Positions 8,108 to 17,671 are shown, counted from the stretch's first letter. The stretch is 64,000 nt of DNA from Candidatus Ribeiella danica (GCA_016717335.1 JADKFS010000002.1:744001-808000); one strand, 5' to 3'. Program-made: numbers and translations. The notes: generated from the sequence alone by a model not told the origin.

Positions 8108-9202
8108 ATGACGAGCCTGGCCAGATACGAGATCGAGTCGACAGTGCGTCACCCCTTCCCGATCGCGCTTGCCCTGCTGCTGGTGTGCGCCGCGCTCGCC
8201 GGCGGAATGGCGCCGGCATCCGCGGGCGCTCGCGCGACAGCTGTGCCCGGCCCGCCGGCTGAATCGGCAGCTCCCGAGCTGACGCTCGCGGCCGTCGGCG
8301 ATATGATGCTGGCGCGCTCGATCGGCGCCGCGCTGCGGCGCGCGCCGGACGCCAGCCCGTTCGACGGGGTCGCGCAGACCCTGCGCGCGGCCGACCTGAC
8401 GGTCGGGAACCTCGAGTGCGCCGTGGGCAGCGCGGGCACGCCCGCGCGCAAGGCCTACACCTTTCTGGCGCCCCCTGCCGCCGCCGCCGCCCTCGCCGAC
8501 GCAGGATTCGACCTGGTCTCGCTCGCCAACAACCACAGCCTCGACTTCGGGACCGACGCGCTCTCGGAGACGGCGCGGCTGCTCGACCAGGCGGGCATCC
8601 TGCACCCGGGCGCCGGCGCCGACGAGGCTGCCGCCCACCGCCCGGCCCGGCTGACGGCCGGCGGGCTGCGGCTGGCGTTTCTCGCCTACGTGAATGTCCC
8701 GGTCGAGCGCGGCGGGTTCAGCACCGCCAGCTGGCGCGCCAGGGGCGACCGCGCGGGGGTCGCCTGGGCCGAGCCGCAGCGGATCGCCGACGACGTCGCG
8801 GCGGCGCGCGCCGACGCCGACCTGGTGATCGTCCTGCTGCACAGCGGCTACGAGGGCCAGCAGACTACGAATGCGGCCCAGCGCGCGTCAGCACATGCGG
8901 CGATCGACGCCGGCGCCGCCCTGGTGATCGGCGCGCACCCGCACGTGCTGCAGGGCGCCGAGCGCTACCACGGCGGCCTGATCGCCTACAGCCTGGGGAA
9001 CTTCGTCTTCGACGGGCTGTACAAGCGCTCCGAGACCGCCATTCTGAAGGTGACCCTGTCGCGCGACGGCGTCCGCTCGTTCGAATGGCTGCCCGTGGCC
9101 CTGCGCGACGGGCGCCCGCAGCTGGCCTCCGGCGCCCAGGCCAGCGCGATCCTCAAGCGCATCGCGCGCCTCTCGGCGATAGAGAATAGGAGAACCCCCT
9201 GA
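8108..9202 (+). CDS. CapA-family (poly-gamma-glutamate synthesis-like) protein
   Basis: 364 aa from the ATG at 8108 (an in-frame ATG at 8084 lies in a hairpin loop and is less likely). A signal peptide or N-terminal anchor covers about residues 12-38 (FPIALALLLVCAALAGG). The metallophosphoesterase-like PGA_cap fold follows: AAVGDMMLARS, NLECAVG, SLANNHSLDFG, VILLHSGYE-like, and IGAHPHVLQG with the conserved histidines. CapA homologues act outside the membrane in capsule or poly-gamma-glutamate export, but many family members have other, unknown roles and no capB or capC is nearby. It overlaps the next gene by 4 bp. Confidence 0.88.
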   Translation: MTSLARYEIESTVRHPFPIALALLLVCAALAGGMAPASAGARATAVPGPPAESAAPELTLAAVGDMMLARSIGAALRRAPDASPFDGVAQTLRAADLTVGNLECAVGSAGTPARKAYTFLAPPAAAAALADAGFDLVSLANNHSLDFGTDALSETARLLDQAGILHPGAGADEAAAHRPARLTAGGLRLAFLAYVNVPVERGGFSTASWRARGDRAGVAWAEPQRIADDVAAARADADLVIVLLHSGYEGQQTTNAAQRASAHAAIDAGAALVIGAHPHVLQGAERYHGGLIAYSLGNFVFDGLYKRSETAILKVTLSRDGVRSFEWLPVALRDGRPQLASGAQASAILKRIARLSAIENRRTP

Positions 9203-10260
9203 CCACCGACCCATTTCTGATCTACGGCGCCAACGGCTACACCGGCAGCCTGATCGCGCGGACAGCCGCCGAGCGCGGGATGCGCCCGATCCTGGCCGGG
9301 CGCAGCGCCGCGGCGGTGGCGGCGCTGGCCGAGCCGCTCGGGCTGGAGCAGCGCGTCTTCGCGCTGGAGCAGCGCGACGCGCTCGACGCGGCGCTCGCGG
9401 ATATGCCGCTGGTGCTCCACTGCGCCGGCCCGTTCGCGCACACCTCGCGGCTGATGGCCGAGGCGTGCCTGCGCACCAAGACCCACTACCTGGACATCAC
9501 CGGCGAGGCGGCGGTGTTCGAGGCGCTGGCCCGCCGCGACACCCAGGCCAAGGCGGCCGGCATCATGCTGCTGCCCGGCGCCGGGTTCGACGTCGTGCCG
9601 TCGGACTGCCTGGCCGCGCACCTCAAGCGGCGCATGCCCGGCGCGCGGCGCCTCACGCTCGGCTTTCTGGCGCTCAGCCGCACATCCTGGGGCACGGCCT
9701 CCACCGCGGTCGAGAACCTTCACCGCGGCGGGCTGGTGCGGCGCGACGGCCAGCTCATCTCGGTGCCGGCCGCGCACCGGACCCGCACGATCGACTTCGG
9801 CCGCGGGCCGACCACGGCGGTCGCGATCCCTTGGGGCGACGTGTCGACCGCCTTCTACAGCACCGGCATCCCGAACATCGAGGTCTACACTGCCCTCTCG
9901 CCGCGGCTGCGGCAGCTGATGGTGGCCAGCCGGCGCTTCGGCTGGCTGCTCGGCTCGGCGCCGGCCCAGCGCCTGCTCAAGGGCCTGATCCGCCGGCAGC
10001 CGCGCGGGCCCAGCGACGCCGAGCGCGCCCGCGGACTGAGCCTGCTGTGGGGCGAGGTCGAGGATGCCGCCGGGGCGCGCTGCGCCGCGCGCCTGCGCAC
10101 GCCCGACGGCTACACGCTCACCGCCGACACGGCGCTCGCGATCGCCGCGCGCGTGCTGGGCGGCCAGGCGCCGGCCGGCTTCCAGACCCCCGCGATGGCC
10201 TACGGGGCCGACTTCATCCTCGAGTTCGCCGGCGTGACGCGCGAGGATCTTGGGGCATAG
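9199..10260 (+). CDS. Saccharopine dehydrogenase-like / trans-acting enoyl reductase family oxidoreductase
   Basis: 353 aa if translation starts at the CTG codon at 9199. The N-terminus then reads TTDPFLIYGANGYTGSL, a complete Rossmann GxxGYTG motif. The first ATG in frame (9280) would delete this motif and cannot be the true start. No ATG or GTG exists between the upstream stop and the Rossmann strand. AGGAG lies 7 nt before the CTG, and CTGA overlaps the CapA stop, the same geometry as an ATGA overlap. Downstream features (ITGEAAVFEA, GAGFDVVPSDCLA) are typical of the saccharopine-dehydrogenase NADP-binding superfamily. The substrate is unknown. The pair with CapA is probably one transcript. 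Confidence 0.85.
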   Translation: MTTDPFLIYGANGYTGSLIARTAAERGMRPILAGRSAAAVAALAEPLGLEQRVFALEQRDALDAALADMPLVLHCAGPFAHTSRLMAEACLRTKTHYLDITGEAAVFEALARRDTQAKAAGIMLLPGAGFDVVPSDCLAAHLKRRMPGARRLTLGFLALSRTSWGTASTAVENLHRGGLVRRDGQLISVPAAHRTRTIDFGRGPTTAVAIPWGDVSTAFYSTGIPNIEVYTALSPRLRQLMVASRRFGWLLGSAPAQRLLKGLIRRQPRGPSDAERARGLSLLWGEVEDAAGARCAARLRTPDGYTLTADTALAIAARVLGGQAPAGFQTPAMAYGADFILEFAGVTREDLGA

Positions 10261-11135
10261 CAGTTTACGGGGGCTATGCGCCCCCGTGCCCCGCACACGA
10301 CTTCCGGGGGCTGCGCGCCCCGTCCCCGCGCACACAACTTCCGGGGGGCTGCGCGCCCCCCGCACCCCCGCGGGCGGGGGTGGGCCGCCACCCCCGCCGC
10401 CCCCCGGCCGGGGCTTGCGCCCCTGGACCCCAAAATAATGCCGCCTCAGTTGGCACGCTTGACGTGCATGCCCGGCTGAATCCATGCGCAGCGGGAGGCA
10501 ACTGGCCTCGCAGGTATGGTGCTGGGCATGCGCCACCACTATCGGATATGCCACAGGCATCATTTGCCGGAGGGGGGCCGGGGGAACCGGCGTGGGTTCC
10601 CCCGGGCGGGGGCCGGGGGCGCAGCGCCCCGTCCCCGCGCACACAACTTCCGGGGGGCGCGCCCCTGGACCCCAAAATAATGCCGCCTCAGTTGGCACGC
10701 TTGACGTGCATGCCCGGCTGAATCCATGCGCAGCGGGAGGCAACTGGCCTCGCAGGTATGGTGCTGGGCGCCACCACTATCGGATATGCCACAGGCATCA
10801 TTTGCCGGAGGGGGGCCGGGGGAACCGGCGTGGGTTCCCCCGGGCGGGGGGCCGGGGGCGCAGCGCCCCGGAAAAGAGCTGGCGCAGCCGCCTGAACCGG
10901 CGTGGGTTCCCCCGGGCGGGGGGCCGGGGGCGCAGCGCCCCGGAATCGGATCGCCTTCCCCAGAGGTAGTAGATGGGGGGCCGGGGGCGCAGCGCCCCGG
11001 AAAGAGCTGGCGCAGCCGCCTGAACCGGCGTGGGTTCCCCCGGGCGGGGGCCGGGGGCGCAGCGCCCCGGAAGGATATCGTCGTCGAAACGAACTCAGGC
11101 GGGGGGCCGGGGGCGCAGCGCCCCGGAAGAAAACC
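10261..11135 (+). repeat. Interspersed GC-rich modular repeat, block 3 (two tandem cores)
   Basis: Two sense cores in tandem (about 10425-10575 and 10665-10815), nearly identical, each with GCATGCCCGG, TGAATCCATGCGCAGCGGGAGGC and the GGCATCATTTGCC hairpin. The second has lost about 10 nt around the distal GGGCATGCGCC. After it come five hairpin units (10830-11125) with the phrase GAGCTGGCGCAGCCGCCTGAA as spacer in some. The remaining 185 bp before the cyclase ATG are non-repetitive. Confidence 0.85.
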
Positions 11136-11319
11136 ACAGCGATACTCCCGCCACATGACAAAATCGTTAAGAAGGCCTGGCGGATCATCCATGTAACCGG
11201 CCGGTAATCAAAAGCTGTTGTCGCCGCTTACACTGACGAGTACACTTGTCTGTAGAGACCAGCGCCAAGCAGCATGTTGAATGTTCCAGCGCACCAGGGT
11301 GCGCCGTAGCGGAGTTGAT

Positions 11320-13083
11320 ATGGTTGTCTCGCAGCGCCCAGCTTTCGCACCGCGCCTGAGCTTCAAGATCACGCTGCCGTATGTCGCGCTGGCATTGATT
11401 CTGGCCCTGGCGACGATCTACGTGGTCGCGCGCGCGCAGGCCGTCAAGGTGACCGCCGAGTTCAGCCGGCAGGTCGAGGACGCGCGCGTGCGCGTCGCCG
11501 ACAGCGTGGTGCGCTCCGAGCAGGCCCAGGTCTCCAACGCCCGCACGCTCGCGCGCCTGGCCGGGCTGGGGCACCTCGTGCGCGAGGGCAATGCCCAGGC
11601 GGTGACCGATCTGATCGAGCCCTACGCGGTCACGCAGAGCATCGAGCGGATCGTGATCGTCGGCAAGGCCGGCCGCGTGCTCGCCACGATCCACAGCCAG
11701 GGCGCCGAGATCACCGCCGCCCCGGCGAACCAGCAGATCCCCAAGCTCCCCGGCGTCGTCGCCGTGCTGCAGAACGATAGCGACGCGCAGGGCGATAAGT
11801 ATGTCGACCTGGTGAGCGATGCCGACACGACCGTGCTCTACACCATCGCGCCGATCTTCGAGGGCGAGGCCAATGTTGGCGCCCTGCTGGTCGGCACGAC
11901 CGCCCCCACGCTGGTCGAGCGCTGGCGCGGCGCGACCCTGGCCGACGTGACGCTCTACGACGCCGACGGCGCCCCGCTCGCCACCTCGCTCGGCGTGGAT
12001 CTGCCGCAGCCGCTCGACCGGAGCCTGCTCACCAGCCAGAGCCAGTACCGCACGCTGGCGCTGGGCAGCCGCGACTACGGCGAGATCATCTCGCCCCTGG
12101 CGCTGCGCGGCCAGCCGACCACGCAGTACATCGGGGTTGCGGTGTCGACCGCCGGCCAGGATGGGCAGTTCGAGCAGGCGGAGGTTCGCCTGCTGCCAAT
12201 CTTCGGCCTGGGGCTGCTGGCGACCTTCCTGCTGGGCATCACGCTCTCGCGGCGGATCACCCGCCCGATCACCGCGCTGGTGCGGGCCGCCGAGGGCGTC
12301 GCCGCCGGCCAGCTCGACCACGTGCTGCCCGTCACGACCAGCGATGAGATCGGGGCGCTGACGACCTCGTTCAACACGATGATCGGCGGCCTGCGCGAGC
12401 GCGAGCGCATGCACGACATCCTGGGGCGCTTCGTCAGCCCGGCGGTGGCGCGGCTGGTGCTCAACCAGCCGCTCGACTTCCGCGGCGAGACCAAGCAGCT
12501 CTCGATCCTGTTCACCGATCTGCGCGATTTCACGGCGCTGAGCGAGCAGGAAGATCCGGCCGTGCTGATCCAGGGCCTGAACGACTACTTCCGGATCGTC
12601 GTCGACGCGGCCGATCGCTACGGCGGCATCGTCAATAAGTTCGGCGGCGACTCGACGCTGGTGCTGTTCGGTCTGACCGACGAGCAGGCCAACCTCGGCG
12701 CGAGCGCCTGCGCGGCCGTCCACGCCGCCCTGGCGATCCGCGATGGCCTGCGCCAGCTCAACGCGCGCCGCCTGGGCGAGCAGGCGCCGCCCCTGGTGGC
12801 CGGCCTCGGCATCAACAGCGGGCCGGTCGTCGCCGGGCTGATCGGCGCCGAGCGACGCATGGAGTACACCGTCATCGGCGACGCGGTCAACCTGAGCGCG
12901 CGAATCCAGACGCTCAACCGCAAGCTCGGCACCGATATCCTGATTAGCGCCGCGACGTGGCAGGCCCTCGGGCAGCCCGCCAGCCTGCGGGTGGCCGACC
13001 ACGGGCTGCGGCGGCTCAAAGGCAAGAGCCTGCGCGTGCGCGTCTACGCCGTGATCGACTGGGAGGCCGGCGATGCGGCATGA
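11320..13083 (+). CDS. Membrane adenylate cyclase with extracytoplasmic sensor and HAMP
   Basis: 587 aa from the ATG at 11320, preceded by GGAG; the track-style ATG 39 bp upstream lacks this. TM1 covers about residues 15-35. A Cache-like extracytoplasmic sensor lies at about 36-285, TM2 at 290-310 (LLPIFGLGLLATFLLGITLS), and HAMP at 312-365. The class III cyclase domain (about 390-570) has both metal aspartates (LFTDLRDF, KFGGDSTLVLFG) and NLSARI. The Lys before FGGD and the Asp in VIGDAVN indicate ATP rather than GTP. It ends 11 bp inside the next gene, so the two are translationally coupled. Confidence 0.92.
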   Translation: MVVSQRPAFAPRLSFKITLPYVALALILALATIYVVARAQAVKVTAEFSRQVEDARVRVADSVVRSEQAQVSNARTLARLAGLGHLVREGNAQAVTDLIEPYAVTQSIERIVIVGKAGRVLATIHSQGAEITAAPANQQIPKLPGVVAVLQNDSDAQGDKYVDLVSDADTTVLYTIAPIFEGEANVGALLVGTTAPTLVERWRGATLADVTLYDADGAPLATSLGVDLPQPLDRSLLTSQSQYRTLALGSRDYGEIISPLALRGQPTTQYIGVAVSTAGQDGQFEQAEVRLLPIFGLGLLATFLLGITLSRRITRPITALVRAAEGVAAGQLDHVLPVTTSDEIGALTTSFNTMIGGLRERERMHDILGRFVSPAVARLVLNQPLDFRGETKQLSILFTDLRDFTALSEQEDPAVLIQGLNDYFRIVVDAADRYGGIVNKFGGDSTLVLFGLTDEQANLGASACAAVHAALAIRDGLRQLNARRLGEQAPPLVAGLGINSGPVVAGLIGAERRMEYTVIGDAVNLSARIQTLNRKLGTDILISAATWQALGQPASLRVADHGLRRLKGKSLRVRVYAVIDWEAGDAA

Positions 13084-13975
13084 GACGCGCTGGTCGAGCG
13101 CAGCGATCTGGATGGTCGTGCTGCTGTTCGCGCTCGTGTGCGGCCTGGTGGTGATCGGCGAGGCCTTCGACACGCGCGTGGTGGCGCTGGGCGAGGCGGC
13201 GCTGCGGCTGAGCGCCGACTATAGCTCCGACCCGCGCGATACGAACACGCTGCCGATCGCGCCGCTCGATAGCGCCGTGATTGGCGACACGGCGCGCGAC
13301 CTGTTCGCCGAGCAAAGCCGGGCGCCGCTGCTGGGCATGCTGTTTCCTACACCCGCCAGCCTGGCGAGCCAGACGGCCCGCCCGCCGTTTGCGCGCCCGA
13401 CGCTCACGCCGCTCGGGTCGCTGGCCGTCGGCCTGACCGCCACGGCCCAGGAGCTGGCGCCTACGGCCGCGCTGGACGAGATGGCCGGGCTGGACCCCGA
13501 GGGCGACAGCGGGATCTTTGGGCGCCGGCCGCGCCGCGCCGCCACTCCGACCCCGACGCGCCAGCCGACCAGCACGCCGACCTCCCGGCCGACCAGCACG
13601 CCGACCTTCCGGCCGACCGCGCGGCCAACTCGCACGCCCGAGCCGCCCACGTTCACGCCCGAGCCGCCCACGTTCACGCCCGAGCCGCCCACGTTCACGC
13701 CCGAGCCGCCCACGTTCACGCCCGAGCCGCCCACGTTCACGCCCGAGCCGCCCACCGCTACGCCCGAGCCGCCCACCGCTACGCCCGAGCCGCCCACCGC
13801 TACGCCTGAGCCGCCCACCGCTACGCCCGAGCCGCCCACCGCTACGCCTGAGCCGCCCACCGCTACGCCCGAGCCGCCCACGTTCACGCCCGAGCCGCCC
13901 ACGTTCACGCCCGAGCCGCCGATCAGCACGCCGGTGGACAGCCCCGACCCGCTGTGGCTGCTCATATGGGGCTAG
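13073..13975 (+). CDS. Membrane-anchored protein with Pro/Thr (TPEPPT) stalk
   Basis: 300 aa. One N-terminal membrane helix (about residues 10-30, AAIWMVVLLFALVCGLVVIG), about 150 residues of undistinguished extracytoplasmic sequence, then a low-complexity stalk made of the heptad TPEPPTF/TPEPPTA, about 14 times. Such stalks usually span the envelope and are glycosylation-prone. The start ATG overlaps the cyclase stop by 11 bp, so it may be an accessory of the cyclase's extracytoplasmic sensor; this is inference from position only. Its stop overlaps by 4 bp the stop of the convergent permease gene. Confidence 0.75.
   Translation: MRHETRWSSAAIWMVVLLFALVCGLVVIGEAFDTRVVALGEAALRLSADYSSDPRDTNTLPIAPLDSAVIGDTARDLFAEQSRAPLLGMLFPTPASLASQTARPPFARPTLTPLGSLAVGLTATAQELAPTAALDEMAGLDPEGDSGIFGRRPRRAATPTPTRQPTSTPTSRPTSTPTFRPTARPTRTPEPPTFTPEPPTFTPEPPTFTPEPPTFTPEPPTFTPEPPTATPEPPTATPEPPTATPEPPTATPEPPTATPEPPTATPEPPTFTPEPPTFTPEPPISTPVDSPDPLWLLIWG
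13636..13922 (+). repeat. Tandem 21-bp coding repeat (TPEPPTF/A)
   Basis: About 13-14 near-perfect copies of a 21-bp unit (ACGCCCGAGCCGCCCACGTTC and the GCT variant). Two variants are arranged in blocks (F x6, A x6-7, F x2), indicating expansion by slippage or unequal exchange. Confidence 0.9.
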
Positions 13976-15819
13976 ATCTCCTCGCCGAACTGCCCGCTGC
14001 GGCGCTGGAACGACCAGTAGCCAATCGCCAGCACGACCAGCGCGGTGACGAGCGCGCGCAGCACGCTGGTGAGCGCCGGCAGGCCCGGCGTCGGCACCTG
14101 GCCGGCGAAGACGGTGTTCCCGTACAGGATATCGCGGTAGAAGTCGATCAGCGAGGCCATCGGGTTGACCCAGCGCATGATGCTCGCCAGCGGCACCCCG
14201 GCGATCCTGATCTGGATCGTGTCGAGCGAGTAGACCACCGGCGTCAGGAAGAACCAGAACTGGATCAAGATCCCGATCAGGTGCACGAAGTCGCGGAAGT
14301 GCACCGCCAGCGCGCTCGTGAACAGCGCGACCCCGGCCAGGAACAGCGTCTGGATGATCACCAGCACCGGCAGGTACGCGAAGGTCCACGAGAAGTTCAG
14401 CCGGCCGAGCGCGAGCAGCTGCACCATCGCCATCAGCAGGAACATCATCGGCAGCGAGAGCAGGTAGTTGAGCAGGCTTGAGAAGACGCTGACCAGCGGC
14501 AGCACCTCGCGCGGGAAGAACACCTTCTTGATCAGGTTGGCGTTGTCGATCACGCTGCGCGACCCGCCGACCACCGCCTCGGCGCAGAAGTTCCAGACCA
14601 GCAGGCCGACGATCAGGAACACCGGGAACATCGCGATGTCGGAGCGAAAGAAGAAGCTGAACACGACCCAGAACACCGCCATCAGCATCAGCGGCGCGAT
14701 CTGCGTCCACAGGTAGCCGAGCGCGCTGCCCTTGTAGCGCACCCGCAGGTCGCGCAGCACCAGGTTGACCACCAGCTCGCGGTAGAGCCACAGCTCGCGC
14801 AGCTTCGGCATCACGCCGGCGCTGCGGTCGACCGCCACGCCGATCCCGCCGAAGACCAGCCCGACCAGCAGCGCCAGCGCCAGGAACGGCCCGATCCGGC
14901 GCGGCACCTCGACGCCGGCGGCGGCGGCGGCGCTGCGGTAGGCGCTCGAGCGCGCCGCGGGGTCGAAGGGCGTGTTCAGCTCCTGGATCGCGCGGCGGAT
15001 GGCGTCCAGCCCCGTAGACAGCCGCTGCTCGTCCACGCAGGCAGGCGGCGCCCCGGCGCGATTCGCGCGCAGGGCCGCCGGGCAGTCGAGCCCATCACGG
15101 CCGATCTGGGCCTGGATCGCCGGCAGGTCGGCCTTTGACAGCTCGACGTCGCGCACCTCCAGCGCGCGCGCCAGGTCGCTGCGCTCCTCGGGCCCCAGCT
15201 GCTCGACGGTGATCCTGCGCACGTCCGGATCGGTCGAGCGGTTGAGCGGGAAGGCGTTGTTCAGATAGATCGTGCGCAGCTGGGCCTCGAACGGGGTCGC
15301 CGCGCTGTTGCCGCTCTGCAGCGCGTTGACCAGGTACGATCCCGTGAGGATGCGAAAGATCTCGCGCCCGCCGGCCGCGCGGATGCTGCGGGCGATCGCC
15401 TCGGCGGCGTCGTCGGCCAGGCGGCGGGCCTGCTCGGGGTTGCCCGCCACCGCCAGCGCGCGGATGCTGCCGTCGGGCTGCGGGCTGTAGGCCACGCCCA
15501 GCGTCGGCGACCCGAGGCCGGGGTAGCGCGGCGCGTCGCCGTCCTGCAGGTGGATGAGCAGCTCGACCGCGATGTTCTGCACCGCGACGGTTTCGGCGCT
15601 GACCTGGCCGCCCGGGTAGAGCCCGCCGTAGCGCGCCCGCTCGAAGCTGACCGTCGCGGTGGTGGTGTAGATCAGCGGCTGCGACAGGATGCGCGGCGCC
15701 GCGACCACCAGCGCGCCGAATGTGCTGAGCAGCAGCCAGAGCCACTGGTAGATCAGCAGCGGGCCGCGCCGGCGCACCAGCGCGCTGGCCCAGCCGGCCG
15801 GGAGCGCTACGCGGGCCAT
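13972..15819 (-). CDS. Fusion of a Wzz-like domain and an ABC-2 polysaccharide exporter permease
   Basis: 615 aa. Residues 338-612 are a complete O-antigen/teichoic-type ABC-2 permease (Wzm/TagG-like), with LWLYRELVVNLVLRDLRVRY, YKGSALGYLWTQIAPL, the six helices, and the usual FLTPVVYS region. Residues 1-335 have a TM at 22-43, a periplasmic region of about 265 residues, and a second TM at 309-331, the topology of Wzz/polysaccharide co-polymerases. A normal Wzm is about 260-280 aa, so the N-terminal half is an addition. No ATPase partner (Wzt) is in the window. It overlaps the upstream deacetylase by 13 bp. The Wzz assignment rests on topology and the TTATVSFERARYGG-like start, not on a strong motif. 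Confidence 0.8.
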   Translation of the reverse strand: MARVALPAGWASALVRRRGPLLIYQWLWLLLSTFGALVVAAPRILSQPLIYTTTATVSFERARYGGLYPGGQVSAETVAVQNIAVELLIHLQDGDAPRYPGLGSPTLGVAYSPQPDGSIRALAVAGNPEQARRLADDAAEAIARSIRAAGGREIFRILTGSYLVNALQSGNSAATPFEAQLRTIYLNNAFPLNRSTDPDVRRITVEQLGPEERSDLARALEVRDVELSKADLPAIQAQIGRDGLDCPAALRANRAGAPPACVDEQRLSTGLDAIRRAIQELNTPFDPAARSSAYRSAAAAAGVEVPRRIGPFLALALLVGLVFGGIGVAVDRSAGVMPKLRELWLYRELVVNLVLRDLRVRYKGSALGYLWTQIAPLMLMAVFWVVFSFFFRSDIAMFPVFLIVGLLVWNFCAEAVVGGSRSVIDNANLIKKVFFPREVLPLVSVFSSLLNYLLSLPMMFLLMAMVQLLALGRLNFSWTFAYLPVLVIIQTLFLAGVALFTSALAVHFRDFVHLIGILIQFWFFLTPVVYSLDTIQIRIAGVPLASIMRWVNPMASLIDFYRDILYGNTVFAGQVPTPGLPALTSVLRALVTALVVLAIGYWSFQRRSGQFGEEI

Positions 15820-17663
15820 ACCTGTACCTCCAGCGTCTGCCCTGCGGCCAGGTTGATCCTTGGGGATTGAGGGTTGAGCATAGTTCCATTCACGACGATC
15901 TTGGCGGCTGCCGAGGATAGACTAAGAGTCAGCCCGCTCAGGTCGCGGTCGCTCTTATTCGTCACAGTGAGCGCAAGAGGCGCGCCCGGCTCCCGACTCG
16001 CGACTCCCGACTCCTGAATGCTGACGCCTGCGAGGGCCGCCTGCCAGCCGGCGATCTCGGCCAGCGGCGCGACCCAGAGCTTGCCGGCGTCGCGCTGGCG
16101 CGCCGCGTAGGCGACGACCTGGCCCCACGCGGCGATCTGATCGGGCGAGGTGACCTCTTCGGTGTGCGCCCACAGGTCGATCATGCCGCCGACCTCGATC
16201 GTGCGGTCGATCAGCGCGATCGCCTGCGCGGCCGTCTCCTGGCTGTGCAGGTAGAAGTCCGGGCAGGCCAGGATGCGCTCGTGGCCGGGGACCGGGCGGC
16301 AGCGCGGGTCGGCCTCGCTCGCGAGCTGGTACTGCGGCTGGTTCGGCTTCGTGCGCGTGACCGAGGTGATGCCGGCCGCCGCGAGCTCGTCCCAGCTGGC
16401 GTAGCTCATGCCGGCGCTGCTGCTCCACGGGAACGCCAGCGACGTCGCGGGCGGCACGCCGCGCTCGGCCGCCACCTCGCGCCAGGCCCGCAGGTCGTCG
16501 CGCCACTCCTGCGGCCGCGCCAGCCCGCCGTCCAGGTGGCTGAAGGTGTGCGACTGGATGTCCTGCCGCTCGCGCTGCAGCGCGGGGATCAGGTCGCCGA
16601 AGTACCAGCCCGGGTCGCTCTGGGCGGTGCCGTACGGGTCGTCGGCAAACCAGGGCGTGGTCGCCCAGGCGTCGTTCGGCCACTTGCCGCTGGTCGTGTG
16701 ATCCGCCCAGCTGAAGGTCGGGTTGCCCATGAACTGCCGCCGCCCGGCGTTGCCGAGCAGAAAGTTATAGCCGTTGGCGTAGTAGGTCGCGCGGATGCCG
16801 TAGGGCCGGAACAGGTCGAGCGTCGTCGTCACGCCCTCGCGCATGCGCATCGCGCGCACCTGCCAGTCCTGGTCGGCGTTGGGGTCGTCGATCGAGCGCG
16901 AGTGGATCAGCCCGCCCATCGCGGTCTCCCAGTCGAACGAGAACGAGGTCGCGGCGCGGGCGCCGTTCGGCCAGGGCTGGATGGCGACGGGCGATGGGCG
17001 GCTGGCGGCTGGCGATGTGGCAGCCTGGCCAATCGCCTGTCGCCCGGCGTCGGTCGTCCGCCGGACGTGCATCGCGTCGAGGTACACCCGGTCGTCCGAG
17101 GCGGGCTCAAGCCGCACGCGCAGCGTCGCGGCGCCGGCCGGCGCGACGAACGCGCCGCGGATGGCCGACCAGTCGGCCGGCGGCGCGTCGGCCCGCCAGA
17201 GCACGACCGGCTGCCAGGCGGTGGTGTCCTCGCGCAGCGCGTGGTCGGCGGCGTCGCGCCAGTCGAAGGCCAGCCGCAGCTTCGTCGCGGAGCGCTTGTC
17301 GGAGTCGGTCAGCGCCCTGCCGGCGAAGCAGTAGCTCGCGCCGGGCCGGACGCCGAGCGGCGGCGACTGGACATAGTTCGCGATCCCGATCAGCTGGAGC
17401 GCGCGGCCGTTGCCGTCGTAGTCGAACCCGCGGCGATTGCCCTGCAGCTCCACGCCGGCCGGCACGCCGCGCCCCCACCCGGCCGGCATCCCGCTGCCGT
17501 CGGCGGCGGCCAAGTCGGCGTTCGGCAGCAGCTCCTCGGCCAGCAGCGGGACATAGGCGCATGCGGCCTGGCGGCCGCGAGCCAGGGCCAGCAGCCCGGC
17601 CACGGCGGCAAGCGCGGCCGCAAGCACGATCATCGCTACGGTTGTGCGTCGTTTCCCCTTCAA
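15807..17663 (-). CDS. Secreted polysaccharide deacetylase (NodB/CE4-like)
   Basis: 618 aa with an N-terminal signal anchor (about residues 8-28). Residues 40-200 resemble a carbohydrate-binding beta-sandwich (PPLGVRPGASYCFAGRALT onward). Residues 235-560 are a NodB-type domain: FSFDWETAMGG supplies the catalytic/metal Asp, SHTFSHLDGG the HxxxH metal motif, and LWAHTEEV the late histidine. The tail is a short beta domain. It should remove acetyl groups from an extracellular polysaccharide. The 13-bp overlap with the downstream exporter permease suggests that the polymer it acts on is the one exported. Confidence 0.85.
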   Translation of the reverse strand: MKGKRRTTVAMIVLAAALAAVAGLLALARGRQAACAYVPLLAEELLPNADLAAADGSGMPAGWGRGVPAGVELQGNRRGFDYDGNGRALQLIGIANYVQSPPLGVRPGASYCFAGRALTDSDKRSATKLRLAFDWRDAADHALREDTTAWQPVVLWRADAPPADWSAIRGAFVAPAGAATLRVRLEPASDDRVYLDAMHVRRTTDAGRQAIGQAATSPAASRPSPVAIQPWPNGARAATSFSFDWETAMGGLIHSRSIDDPNADQDWQVRAMRMREGVTTTLDLFRPYGIRATYYANGYNFLLGNAGRRQFMGNPTFSWADHTTSGKWPNDAWATTPWFADDPYGTAQSDPGWYFGDLIPALQRERQDIQSHTFSHLDGGLARPQEWRDDLRAWREVAAERGVPPATSLAFPWSSSAGMSYASWDELAAAGITSVTRTKPNQPQYQLASEADPRCRPVPGHERILACPDFYLHSQETAAQAIALIDRTIEVGGMIDLWAHTEEVTSPDQIAAWGQVVAYAARQRDAGKLWVAPLAEIAGWQAALAGVSIQESGVASREPGAPLALTVTNKSDRDLSGLTLSLSSAAAKIVVNGTMLNPQSPRINLAAGQTLEVQVWPA

Positions 17664-17671
17664 AGCGGCCT

